Shown here: piece by piece, positions 1 to 11,861 of the stretch | Layout of the letters: every line of letters begins with the position of its first letter | Numbering within the stretch: the stretch's first letter is position 1 | From: Artemia franciscana | Taxonomy: Eukaryota > Arthropoda > Branchiopoda > Anostraca > Artemiidae | DNA length: 64,000 bases | Assembly (NCBI RefSeq): GCF_032884065.1 | Contig: NC_088873.1 | Location: forward strand, 33,987,600-34,051,599 | Direction: 5' to 3' | Notes under the pieces: model-generated | What the model was told of the DNA's origin: nothing | What the model saw: only the letters and a program-made list of their open reading frames with translations | Databases searched by the model: none | Translations under genes and position numbers: made by a program

Positions 1-475
1 AAACATTCCCTGTGTCCCCGTCGTCACTTATATATCCCCCTGTGCCCTCTGGCGTCCGCGATGTAGTTGTTTCCCTGTGTCCCGGTCGTCATTTGTGTCC
101 CGGTGTCCCAGTCTGTAATTTCTCTTTGAGGGTCAGGGTCGTCATTTATATTCCCTGTGTCCCGGTGTCCCGGTCACTTGTGTCCCGGTCGTCATTTTTG
201 TCCCGATGTCCCGGTCTGTAATTTCTCTTTGAATGTCCCGGTCGTCATTTATATTCCCTGTGTCCCGGTCGTCATTTGTGTCCCGGTGCTTTGTTGATGG
301 TGATTGCTAATCGAACATTCCCTGTGTCCCTTCGCTTTCTCTTTTAGTGTCCCGGTCGTCATTTATATTCCCTGTGTCCCGGTGTCCCGGTCGTCATTTG
401 TGTCCCGATGTCTCGGTCTGTAATTTCGTCAGTCCAAAAACATGACATCAGTCGACACACAAACATGACGTCAGT
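1..475 (-). repeat. Helitron-derived CCGGGACAC minisatellite
   Basis: The stretch is an irregular array of a unit of about 20-35 bp, reading TGTCCCGGTCGTCATTT with variants TATATTCCC and GTGTCCC. A short block at about 285-330 (GCTTTGTTGATGGTGATTGC) is the reverse complement of Helitron helicase motif V codons (TINKAQG). The same unit occurs in every Helitron derivative in the window and resembles sequence inside their 3' terminus. I infer expansion from Helitron sequence. It has no coding value. Confidence 0.75.
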
Positions 476-495
476 CAACAGACACACACAAACAA

Positions 496-497
<2 letters not shown>

Positions 498-582
<85 letters not shown>
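498..582. repeat. (AT)n microsatellite
   Basis: Uninterrupted TA dinucleotide run between a Helitron 5'-type end on the left (AACAACTTAT) and helicase 3' codons on the right. Confidence 0.95.
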
Positions 583-585
<3 letters not shown>

Positions 586-588
586 TTT

Positions 589-655
589 AACTCCGTAAAA
601 CTTGCAAATTTACAACGTTCTTAGCTGTCCCATTGTCTGTGCATATAGATAGATT
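589..655 (-). pseudogene. Helitron helicase C-terminal remnant
   Basis: The minus strand reads a degraded form of the helicase tail ([13 protein letters not shown]-like) and the bases up to its stop. Only about 20 codons remain, directly abutting the (AT)n tract. Other derivatives show the same arrangement. Confidence 0.6.
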
Positions 656-1104
656 GACAATCGAACATTCCCTGTGTCCCGTTCGTCATTTATATATCTC
701 ACCTGTGCCCCCGGCGTCCCCGTTGTAGTTGTGTCCTTGTGTCCTTGTTGTGTCCCTTGTGACGACAAACATGACGTCAGTTGACAAACAATTTCATGAC
801 GGCATAATGGTCAATCCTAATAATGACGTCAGTCGACAAACATGACGTCAGTCGACTCGAAAAACATGACGTCAGTCGACAGTCGACAAACATACATGAC
901 GTCAGTCAACACACAAACAACTTATTTTTATTTATATAGATAAACAACCCAAGTATTTGCTCAGTATTGGTGGGGGCGCCATTTGTGTCCCGGTGCTTTG
1001 TTGATGGTGATTGCTAATCGACAAACATACATGACGTCAGTCAACACACAAACAACTTATTTTTATTTATATAGATAAACAACCCAAGTATTTGCTCAGT
1101 ATTG
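656..1104 (-). mobile_element. Helitron 5'-end fragments, partly duplicated
   Basis: This region holds several copies of the Helitron 5' region: TGACGTCA octamers spaced by GTCGACA, then AACAACTTATTTTTAT running into ATAGATA. On the minus strand this gives the 5' TC terminus. A block of about 85 bp at 886-970 is repeated at 1020-1104, with a CCGGGACAC unit and helicase motif V remnant between. There is no ORF. Confidence 0.65.
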
Positions 1105-3220
1105 TAAAACCTCACTTGTTAATAAATACACTGCCTGTAAAAATGAGTGAAAATAGAACCCTGTGTAAAAATGAGTCGGTGCAAAAACGATCAGAGTGCA
1201 AAAAGTGACAGATTCAGTAAAAGAAAACAAAAAAAACAATCTTTTGATGACCACTACCATACTGTCTTACTACCAAGCTCCCATTAATCAACACCCATTA
1301 ATCGGCACGTTCTTATTTAGGCATTGATGATAAACTGAAAATAACAGTGTGTATTATTTGCTCAGATTCGGTAGTAAGACTATCAATAGATCATAATGGG
1401 TTACGAGAAAGTAGCAGTTGGGGTCGTAGATTCCTGCAACAATCTTCTTATTTTGTCTTATTTCTTCGAATTCCCCTAAGGTGTTTGCACCAAACAGACG
1501 GGTTTGGTTGATAAAGGATCCATTCAATTTACCACTTTCATATTTAGCTACTTTCTATTGCTAGAAATTTGGAATATATCATCATGGCGGGGTCTTTCAA
1601 TATCTTTTTGCCAAAATTGAGACAAAAATCCAAATACATCGACTACGTTACAACGATAAATCGTTATAAAGATATTTCAATGATAACTTTTAATTTTTCT
1701 CAACACTTACTAAAGAGTCTCTTAAAAAAATTAATAAAATCTTGCACAGAAAGTCCTTGCATGTTTTTACGGATATCTCGTAAATGAAATTTTACACACA
1801 AAATGAATTTTCAATAATCGGCCCTTAAAATATCAAAAATGATCTTTGGAAGTCCCTAAATTTGAGTAGGTCAAATAAAAAATTAAAAAATTGGAGTAAA
1901 ATAACAAGTCTGGCTTTCTAAGTTTCAAAATGCTGGATCTAAGTTCAAAGAAGAAATTTCGTTGCGCTGATTTAAAGTTGCACTTCGGGATACATGTATT
2001 GTAACTAGTTATTGCAACTATCCTCAATTAGAATGTCCAAGGCTTTTAATGCATTACCTTAATTACCTGTAGACTATTTACCTTCTTAATTATCCTCTTT
2101 GCAGTTCAGTTGTAAATAAGGTAGATTGCCTTAGAAATTGCTCACTTATTCTGTAGTTAGAGAGTAGTCAAAATTACATCTTTATCCAATTATGTTGAGA
2201 AAAAATTATGCCTCATAAAAGTAATTATATAGTTTTCTTTGTAGTAAAGGCAATTCTCGTTAAGCTATTATGTAATTTTGATCTAGTTTTTAAATACTAA
2301 AAACGTGAGCTATGATCAATTGTGAATAGATAATTGTTCTTCAATAATGTTTCTGGCGTTTTTTTTTTAAATTCCCCAGCTAGTACTGTCTAAGAAAAAA
2401 AATTCAAAGAATGACCAAATTGATGTTTAGGAGAGGGGAGGGGGAACTACTTTCCAGTTTCAGAGGCTTTTATGAAATTTTTTGGCCTCGATCTTCTCAT
2501 AATCCTGCAAATAAAATTTGAAAAGGGGTAAATTCACCCTTGCTTCTCAACCAGAGAAGCGTTTTTCTTTTTGTCGTAGTTCTATATAATAATTCAATAT
2601 AAAATGTTATATATAATAATCCTGTCGTAATTTTGTCGTAAAGTGTCGTAATTCATGCAATTTTTTTACGGCCTTTCAGTTTCAGATGCTGTAGTAAAAC
2701 TTTAACGGCCAAATCCTCTAGTATTCTACTCTCCATAAAAAATGAAGGGGAGTAACTTCATCTCCTATCCTTCCAGCCAGGGAAGTGTCATTATTTTGTT
2801 GAAATGTATATAATCTTCCATTTTCAGATGCTATAATGCAATTTTGTACTTTCGTGTATTTTTGGTTTTCTAGGAGATAGTTGTTGGGGGTGGAATAATT
2901 CATTTGTATCCTTTTCGTTACTGTCATCAATCATGTCATTCTTATATCTCTTCGCGCTATAATAGCGACGAAGACCTTTCCATTACAAACACCAAAAACA
3001 AGAAGAACAATAGGGAATTTCTCAAGACAGTTAGAAACAAATTAGAATGAACTTTTCGGTCCTATGTCCAAGGGTCGTCCTCAGCAATACAAAAATATAT
3101 AAGAAGAAAGAACTTACAACAGGATAAAATCAATAAAACTAAAATGAAAAGTTTTCCAAAACAGTCCCAGCATATCCTTACCTCAGCAAAGTTCAACCAG
3201 GACTCTAGGTTGACCGATTG
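1105..3220. other. Unrecognised AT-rich DNA
   Basis: I see no convincing coding exon. Around 2445-2900 a unit of roughly 195 bp is repeated imperfectly (CAGTTTCAGATGCT blocks), suggesting an old tandem duplication. Short ORFs here have no recognisable domain. Confidence 0.4.
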
Positions 3221-3224
3221 CCTA

Positions 3225-3365
3225 TAATTTTAGGCTATTTAAAAATTTATAAATTAAAACAATGACCATTGTTTTTATTTGAACAGTGGAAACTTGCCAT
3301 TTCTTTGCTGGATTGCAATATTCCATGACAATTCCAAGTCCTTGACATTCAATGGCTGACAAACG
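3225..3365 (-). repeat. Dispersed repeat copy
   Basis: The reverse complement of this block resembles 20690-20830 and 7190-7385. They share words such as GTGTCAGCCATT, TGTCACAGG, GGAACATCGCAATGTA and TTTATAAATTTA. A further piece is at 3555-3660. The family is unclassified and non-coding. Confidence 0.55.
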
Positions 3366-3530
3366 ACACTATCTAAAATGAATTATCACTTATATGACAT
3401 TTTTTGAGCATTTACCTGCAAAGATATTCGTTTTCACTAGAATCGATCATTTAAGCATAATGAAAAATCCCACCTAGCGTTTTATCTTGTGACTCCTATA
3501 ATTTGAGGGCAGAGTGGCACAATGTATCAG

Positions 3531-3545
3531 CCCCCCCCCCCCCCC
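3531..3545. repeat. Poly-C run
   Basis: Fifteen consecutive C (G on the minus strand) at the edge of the dispersed repeat. The run could be length-variable or a sequencing-error hotspot. Confidence 0.9.
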
Positions 3546-3639
3546 TAATAAGACCCTTCTGGTGAACCTAATCACACCTAAGGGTTTTTCAACATTTTTA
3601 CCCTTAAAAATAAATTTATAAACTAAAAAATGATCGTTG

Positions 3640-4160
3640 TTTTCATTTAAGCTTTTTGTGTGCTGATTTTTGTTCCTGAAACTTGTTGTATGTTGATTTT
3701 TATCTTCGCGAAATTAGTAAATTGATTTTCTTCTTCGCGGAACGGATTTTGTTCGTGGAGCTTATTGCATGCTGACACTGCTCATGGAACCTGTTGTATG
3801 CCAATTTTGTTTGTGGAACTTGATGCGTTCTGATTTTTTTGGTCGTAGAAACTATTTGCATGTTGATTCTTTCGTGTAACTTGTACATGGATTTTTCTTC
3901 TCTTGAAACTTCTTTGGTTTATGGAGCACGTCGCGTGCTGATTTTTCTTCGTGGAACTTGTTGCATGCTGATTTTTCTCTTCGTAAAACTGATTTTGTCA
4001 ATGGAACTTATTGCATGTTGATTTTTTGTTCATGGAATTTGTTGCATGCTTACTTTGGTTCATGAAACTTGTTGCACGTTGATTTTCCTCTTCGTTAAAC
4101 TTGTACGTTGAATTTTCTCATCACGAATCTGAATTTGTTCATGGAACTTGTTGCGTGCTG
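3640..4160. repeat. Degenerate tandem repeat of about 40 bp
   Basis: Roughly a dozen diverged units with the core GTTGCATGCTGATTTTT followed by CTTCGTGGAACTT. Unit length and sequence drift throughout. No conserved reading frame. Confidence 0.7.
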
Positions 4161-4169
4161 ATTCCTTCT

Positions 4170-7100
4170 TACATTATACCAAATACTCCTTACAAAAAAA
4201 AAACAATTCTTAAAAAACAGAAAAGCATCTTAAAAGATCACAAATGATTCTAACAAAATAAAAAATTTATCACAAAAAATCAGAGATTGTTCCTACAAAA
4301 TACAAAACGCTTGTTAAAAAACATTTCTTACAAAGCAAAAACAACTTTCAAAAACAAAAATACATCCTAAGAAATTACAATTTCTTCTTACATCATACAA
4401 AACACTTCTTCAAAAACAAAAAAATATTTCTTAAAAAACAAGAATACATCCTAAGAATCAGAGATTGTTGTCACAAAATACAAACTACTTGTTACAAATC
4501 AAAAAATACTTCTTACAAAACAAAAAACAATTCTTGTAAAACAAAATTACTTCCTTAGGAAAGACAAATTCTTCTTACATCATACATATTGATTCTTAAG
4601 AAAAAAAAATATTACAAAACAAAAATACATCCTAAAACATCAGAGATTTCTCTTACAAAGAATAAAATATTTATTAAAAAACAAAAAATACTTCTTACAA
4701 AGCAAAAAATAATTCTTACAAAAGAAAAAATGCATCCTAAGAAATCAAAAATTCTTATTACAAAATATATATTACTTGTTACAAAACTAAACATACTTCT
4801 TACAATCAATAAATAATTCTCAGAAACAAAAATACATCTTAAGAATTATTACAAATAAGAAATACTTCTGACGAAGACAAGTAGGTATTACAATACAAAA
4901 ACACTTCCTAAATTTCAGAGATTCTTCTTAAAGAATACAAAATACTTGTTACAAAACAAAAAATACTTGCTTGCCTTTTAAGAAGTATTTTTTATAATGA
5001 AGTATTTTGTATTTTGTAAGAAGAATCTCTAATTTCATAGGAAGTATTTTTGTTTTGTAAGAACTATTTTTTGCTTTGTAAGAAGTATTTTTGTTTTGCA
5101 ACAAGTATTTTGTTTCTTTTATTAAAAATTCGTGATTTCTTAACATGTCTTTTTTTGTTTTTTAAGAATTATTTTTTGCTTTGTAAGAAGTATTTTTTGT
5201 TTTAAAAGATGCATTTTGTATTTTTTAAGAAGAATCTCATATTTTTAGGATGTATATTTGTTTTGTAAGAAATTTTTTTCTTAAGAAGTATTTTGTATTA
5301 TGTAAGAAGAATCTATGATTTCTTAGGATTTATGTTTGTTTTGTAACAATCATTTTTTGCTTGTAAGATGTACTTCCGGTTTTGTAACAATTATTTGGCA
5401 TTTTGTAAGAACAATCTCTGATTCCTTAGGATGTATTTTTTTTGTAAAAATTTTTTTTTATTTTGGAAGAAGTATTTTGTATGATATAAGAAGAATTTAT
5501 GATTTCTTAGGATATATTTTTGTTTTGTGAGAATTAATCTTGCTTTGTAAGAAGTATTTTTGTTCTGCAGCAAGTATTTTGTAAGAACAATCTCTGATTT
5601 TTTTAGATGTATTTTATATTTAGTAAGAACAATTTGTTATTGTTTTGGATGTATTTTCGTTTCGTAAGATGTATTTTGTAAGAATAATTTGTGATTTCTT
5701 AGGATGTATTTTTGTTTTGTAAGAATTCTTTTTTTTGTTTTGTAAGAAATATTTTGTGTAATGCAAGAAGAATTTTGTATTTTGTAGGAACAGTTTGTGA
5801 TTGTTTAGGATGTATAAAATAAGAAATACTTCTTATGAAAAAATAGTTATTACAACACAAAAGTCCTTTCTAATATTTCAGAGATTCTTCTTAAAGAATA
5901 CAAAATATTTCTTACAAAACAAAAAATACTTGCTTGTTTTGTAAAAAGTATTTTTTTTTATGAAGTATTTTCCATTTTGTACGAACAATATCTGATTTTG
6001 TATTTTGTAAGAACCATTTGTGATTGTTTAGGATGTATTTTCGTTTTGTAGAAATTAATTTTGTTTCGTAAGAAGAATTTGTGATTTCTTAGGATTTCTT
6101 TTATGTTTTGAAAGATTTTTTTTTGTTTTATAAGAAGTATTTTGTATTTTGTAAGAAGAATTTGTGGTCTTTTGGAATGTATTTTTGTTTTCTAAGATTT
6201 TTTTTTTCGTAAGAAGTATTTTGTATTATGTGCAGATTTTGTGATTTCTTAGGATGTCTATTTGTTTTGTAAGAATTTGCTTTTTAAGAAGTATTCTTTG
6301 TTTTTTAACAAGTATTTTGTGTTTCTAAGAACAATCTCTGATTTTTTAGGATGTATGTTGTATTTTTTAAGAATTGTTTGTGATTGTTTAGGATGACTTT
6401 CTTTTTGTAGGAATTATTTCTACTTCGTAAGAAGAATTTTTGATTTATCAGGATTTATTTGTATTTTGTATAATTTATATTTGTATATTTTGTATGGATG
6501 TATTGTAATTTATGACCTTTTGGGATGTAATTTTGTTTTGTAAGAGCTATTTTTGTTTTGCAAGTATTTTGTATTTTGTAGCAAGTACTATGCATTTTGT
6601 AAGAACAATTTGTGACTATTTAGGATATGTCTTTTCGTTTTTTAATAACTATTTGTAGCCTTGAAAGAAGTATTTTAAGTTTTATAAGAATTATTTTGGT
6701 TTTGTAGCAACAATCTCTGATTTTTGATTGTTTTTTTTGTTTTGTAAACCTACTTTTTTATTTTTTAAGGCTTATTTTTTGTTTTGTAAGAAGTATTTTT
6801 TGTTTTAAGAAGTATTTTAGTTTTGAAATAAGAATTTGTGATTTCTTAGAATGTATTTTTGTTTCGTAAGATTTTTTTTTGCAATAATTATTTTTGTTTG
6901 TTTGGTAAGAAGTATTTTTGTTTTGTTACCTGTATCTTGTATTTTGAAGGAACAGTTTGTGATTGTTAAAGATGTTACTTTTGTTTTGTAAAATTCTGTG
7001 TTGCTTGTAAGAAGTATTTTTTGTTTTGTAAAAAGTTTTCTATGATTCTTCGGAACAATCTGAAAATCGGAACAAACTCTGATTTTTCGATGTTTTTTGT

Positions 7101-7190
7101 TTTAAGAATTATTTAGGATGTATTTTGGCTTTGTAAAAATCATTTTTTTTTTGTTTTGTACGAAATATTTTTGTTTTGTAATAAGAATTT
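4170..7190. repeat. A/T-rich satellite with strand switches
   Basis: About 3 kb of a degenerate unit of roughly 20-25 bp. Up to about 4976 it reads TTCTTACAAAACAAAAATAC; it then switches to the reverse complement (GTATTTTTGTTTTGTAAGAA). It flips back briefly near 5815-5936 and returns to the reverse strand until 7190. The two flip points share a longer common block (4850-4990 and 5815-5960), so there is a higher-order period of about 960 bp. ORFs inside are lysine/phenylalanine-rich by-products. Confidence 0.75.
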
Positions 7191-7385
7191 GTGATAAATG
7201 CCATGTGTGCAAAATTACCTGCTAGAGGGTGCCATATACTAGCCATTCAATGTCATAGGCGAGGAATTACCATGGAACATTGCAATGTAGCAATAAAATA
7301 GTAAGCTCCCGCTTTTCAATTATAGAAGCAATGGTCATTTTTAGTTTATAAAGTTATTTTTGTTGGAATAAAGGTTGAAAAACCC
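7190..7385 (+). repeat. Dispersed repeat copy
   Basis: Shares GCTAGAGGGTGCC, AGCCATTCAATGTCA, GGAACATTGCAATGTA and GTTGAAAAACCCTTAGG with 20690-20860 and, inverted, with 3225-3365. It is non-coding and abuts the end of the satellite. Confidence 0.55.
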
Positions 7386-7451
7386 TTAGGCGTGATTTTT
7401 TTGCGCCAGAGGCATGCTATATTGCATCAAAGGGATGTCTTTTACCCGCCA

Positions 7452-7711
7452 CAGATAACCACGGAGGTAGCCGCATACAAAATTTTGGAATTTGCGGAAC
7501 TTGGAGCGGAATTGGCGGAATAGTAATTCTGGAATTGGGGGGAAGATGTGGGGAATCCGGAACTGACACAACCCGAGCCAGATTTGGAGTTGGGATCAGA
7601 GTTGGCATAGTGGGACTGGAATTGGTTGAACCAGGGTAGAAGCCAGCAGAATCGGATGTGGAACCATTGTAAACAGGGGCAGAAACAGGGGGAAGCGGAA
7701 GTGGTTATCAC
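7452..7711 (-). CDS. Possible exon, Pro/Ser-rich, unknown gene
   Basis: On the minus strand an open frame of about 85 codons reads a Pro/Ser/Thr-rich peptide (pieces: [54 protein letters not shown]). It ends at a possible donor, GGGTAAAAG. The upstream edge is the (AT)n tract, where TTAAAAAG could serve as a poor acceptor. GC content is higher than the flanks and it is not part of any repeat I can see here. No domain recognised. It could equally be chance or part of an unknown transposon. Confidence 0.25.
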
Positions 7712-7712
7712 C

Positions 7713-8100
<388 letters not shown>

Positions 8101-8174
8101 ATTGTAGGTTCTTCAGTCATTTTACAATTAGAAATTTCTCTTTCAACGGTCTTCTTACAATTAAAAATTTGTAC

Positions 8175-8345
8175 AATTTAAATACCTGTGTCCTGGTCGT
8201 CATTTATATTGCCTGTGTTCCGGTCGTCATTTGTGTCCCAGTATCCCAGTCTGTAATTTCTCTTTGAGTGTCCCGGTCGTTATTTATATTCCCTCTGTCC
8301 CGGTCGTCATTTGTGTCCCGGTCTGTAATTTCTCTTTGAGTGTTT
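8175..8345 (-). repeat. CCGGGACAC minisatellite
   Basis: Same unit as at 1-475, inside the rearranged Helitron. Confidence 0.7.
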
Positions 8346-8406
8346 TTTCTTTTTAGTATTTTTTAGTTTTTTACATTTTTTCTTTTTTCAGTTTTCTTTT
8401 TCTTCT

Positions 8407-8757
8407 TTATTTTTCAGCTTCACTATGAAATACATATCGCCGAACCTTTGTTTTTTTAACTAAAATCTGGTAGGCATTGATGACCTTATCCAAGTCAAGA
8501 TCCCAAACCCAATCATCATCGCTATCATTTTCAGTTTTGATATGTTTTGACTCTCGCTGTCCAGGTGGATCTTCATCTAACTGCGCGGTTTTGCGTTCTT
8601 TAGCCTCAAGCCTGTTTCCTTGCTGTTCTTTTGATTCCTCGGCACGCTTTTTTTTTTTACTTTCTCTATCAGCAGCAAGTTTTTTGGCATAGACTCTTTG
8701 AGCATCTTCATCGGCTTTTGCCATTGTAAGTTCATCAGTCATTTTAAACTTAAACAT
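8407..8757 (-). CDS. Helitron ORF1 N-terminus fused to a novel acidic tail
   Basis: This 116-residue ORF opens MFKFKMTDELTMAKADEDAQ. Residues 6 to about 35 match the start of the larger Helitron ORF1 at 15785, followed by just over one charged repeat unit (RAEESKEQQGNRLEA). From about residue 52 the sequence departs from ORF1 (AQLDEDPPGQRESKHIKTEN, DSDDDWVWDLDLDKVINAYQ) to a stop at 8407. The tail is not in the larger copy and I recognise no domain. It may be captured host sequence, a divergent Helitron lineage or a frameshifted region. The frame is intact, but expression is unproven. Confidence 0.45.
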   Translation of the reverse strand: MFKFKMTDELTMAKADEDAQRVYAKKLAADRESKKKKRAEESKEQQGNRLEAKERKTAQLDEDPPGQRESKHIKTENDSDDDWVWDLDLDKVINAYQILVKKTKVRRYVFHSEAEK

Positions 8758-9004
8758 TAATAGATTTCTACGTGAACATATATGTCTTAAATATCTTTAA
8801 TGACGTCACCGTCATAGCAAAAATGACGACAACTAACTTCATGACGCCAGTCGACACAGAAACATGACGTCAATAATTCTAAAATTGTCAGGTAATTTTC
8901 TATTTTGAAATAAAAACTAAAAATTATTGCTCAGACAACATAAATATTTTTTTATATTTACATAATAGCTTTAGTGGTTCTGGACTGAAAACTAAATATG
9001 CTAA

Positions 9005-9140
9005 TCAAATTGGGAATTGCAATCTTTTAGGATGAAAAGGCAGATCCATTGGAATCATGAGAATGCGTGGAATAAGAAAAGCCTCACCCTCAAAAGGCCC
9101 TGTCAAGATTGTTGCCTCTATTACGTTATAACAGACATAA
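9005..9140 (-). pseudogene. Helitron helicase internal fragment
   Basis: The minus strand encodes IEATILTGPFEGEAFLIPRI and a degraded MDLPFHPKRLQFPI. These match the segment just before helicase motif V in the copy at 13772-12372. It ends before the motif itself. Confidence 0.75.
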
Positions 9141-9337
9141 CACGTCATTTGTGTCCCGGTGTCCCGGTCTGTAGTTTCGTTAGTCGACAAACATGACGTC
9201 AGACGACAAACAACTTCATGACGACATACAGCTCAATCCTTATAATGACGTCAGTCGACAAACATGACGTCAGTCGACACACAAACATGACGTCAGTCGA
9301 CAGACAGACAAACAACTTATTTTTATATATATAGATA

Positions 9338-9660
<323 letters not shown>

Positions 9661-9745
9661 CGAAGAAGCTGAGTTCGTAAAGCGTTATGTTCCAGATTCT
9701 AGGTCCGAGAGGTTCCAGGTTCGAACCTTGGCTTTAGCATTAATA
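9661..9745 (+). mobile_element. tRNA-like SINE head
   Basis: AGCTGAGTTCGTAAAGCG resembles a D-arm/A box, and AGGTTCGAACCTT at about 9718-9730 is a good B box. A clean acceptor stem and an anticodon stem are not apparent, so I do not call a tRNA gene. It is followed at once by an A-rich CTAAAAAA array, as expected for a SINE tail. The same layout occurs at 16105. Confidence 0.5.
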
Positions 9746-10139
9746 CAAAAGAAGAAAAAAACTAAAGAAGGTAAAAACTACAAAAAAATAAAAAGAAAAC
9801 ACTAAAAAAACTAAAAAAGCTAAAAAACTAAAAAAAATAAAAAAGGTATAAAACTAAAAAAGAAAAAACTAAAAAACTAAAAAAAGGTAAAAACTAAAAA
9901 AAAAAGAAAAAAAACAAAAACCAATAAAAAAACAAAAAAAAACTAAAAACTGAAAAAGAAAAAAAAGAAAAAAAGGAAAAAACTGAAAAATAAAGGAGAA
10001 AAAGAAAACTAAAAAAAAACTAAAAAAGATAAAAAACTACAAAAAAAACTAAAAAGAAAAAAGAAAAAACTAAAAAAACTTAAAAAAGATAAAAACCAAA
10101 AGAAAAACTAAAAAGAAAAAAAGGAAGAAAAACTAAAAA
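9746..10139 (+). repeat. A-rich CTAAAAAA array
   Basis: Low-complexity array of A runs broken by CT, GG and GAAA. It starts immediately after the tRNA-like head, so I infer an expanded SINE tail. Confidence 0.7.
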
Positions 10140-10625
10140 TTTATTTCATCATATACCAATTCAAAAACGAATGTATATACAGACCGGGACACTGGGGTAC
10201 AAATGATGGCCTGACGAAATTACCGACTGGGACACAAATGACGACCGGGACACAGGGAATATAAATGACGACCGGGACACTCAAAGAGATACTACAGACT
10301 GGGACACCGGGACACAAATAACGACTGGCACACAGGGAATATAAATGACGACTGGGACACAGGGACACAACTACAACGGGGGCGCCGGGGGCACAGGGGG
10401 GATATATAAATGACGATGGGGACACGGGGAATGTTTGATTAGCAATCACAATCAACAAAGCTCAAGGGCAATCATTAGAATCATAAGGTATAACTAAAAA
10501 AACTAAAAAAAGATAAAAAAACTAAAACCTAAAAAAAAGACCAATTCAAAAACGAATGTATATACAGACCGGGACGCCGGGACACAAATGACGACTGGGA
10601 CACAAGGAATATAAATGACGCCCGT
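10140..10625 (+). repeat. CCGGGACAC minisatellite with helicase motif V remnant
   Basis: Array of GACCGGGACACAAATGACG units broken by a second short A-rich stretch (10495-10545). At 10431-10490 the sequence encodes a degraded [15 protein letters not shown], the helicase motif V segment. Confidence 0.7.
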
Positions 10626-10651
10626 CATTTATATATCATATATATATATAT

Positions 10652-10745
<94 letters not shown>

Positions 10746-10763
10746 TAGATAGATAGATAGATA
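10626..10763. repeat. (AT)n and (AGAT)n microsatellite
   Basis: AT run followed by five AGAT units that abut the minus-strand Helitron CTAG at 10764. Confidence 0.9.
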
Positions 10764-11429
<666 letters not shown>

Positions 11430-11443
11430 TATCTATCTATCTA

Positions 11444-11511
<68 letters not shown>
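11430..11511. repeat. (CTAT)n and (AT)n microsatellite
   Basis: CTAT repeats grading into AT between copy C and the small Helitron at 11512. Confidence 0.9.
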
Positions 11512-11512
<1 letters not shown>

Positions 11513-11837
11513 TAGCTGTTGGGGTGGCGCTTCGCGCCACCCCAACACCTAGTTGGTGGGGCGCTTCGCGCCCCCCCACAAGCCCACCGCGCGCGTAAAT
11601 CGTTACGCGCCATATTAGTTACGCGCCATTGTAGTTGTGTCCCTGTGTCCCACCTGTGAATATAGATAGATTTATATATGTGTTTCAAACTACGTAAAAA
11701 TTGCGAATATACAACATTCTTGGCTTTCCCATTGTCTGTCCATATACAAAGCCGTATGTACTAATAATGACGTCATATGCAAACGCTCTTTTTACAAACA
11801 AACAAACATGCATACACACAACTCGTTTTTATATAGA
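11512..11837 (-). mobile_element. Short complete non-autonomous Helitron (326 bp)
   Basis: The minus strand starts TCTATATAAAAACGAGTTG at 11837 after an A and ends CTAG at 11515-11512 before a T, fitting insertion at A^T. The inside holds one TGACGTCA octamer, about 20 degraded codons of the helicase C-terminus (11750-11691) and the 148-bp 3' terminal region (11659-11512) with the double hairpin. It is the most compact intact-looking element in the window. Confidence 0.75.
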
Positions 11838-11861
11838 TAGATAGATAGATAGATACAATAC

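Noticed and set aside
1-475. CRISPR-like spacing of repeats (also 34480-34900 and 48425-49090)
   Set aside because: Units are irregular or directly adjacent, there are no unique spacers, and the surroundings are eukaryotic transposons.
9661-9745. True tRNA gene (also 16105-16185 and 21555-21640)
   Set aside because: B boxes are good, but acceptor and anticodon stems do not pair convincingly; an A-rich tail follows the first two. A SINE head fits better.
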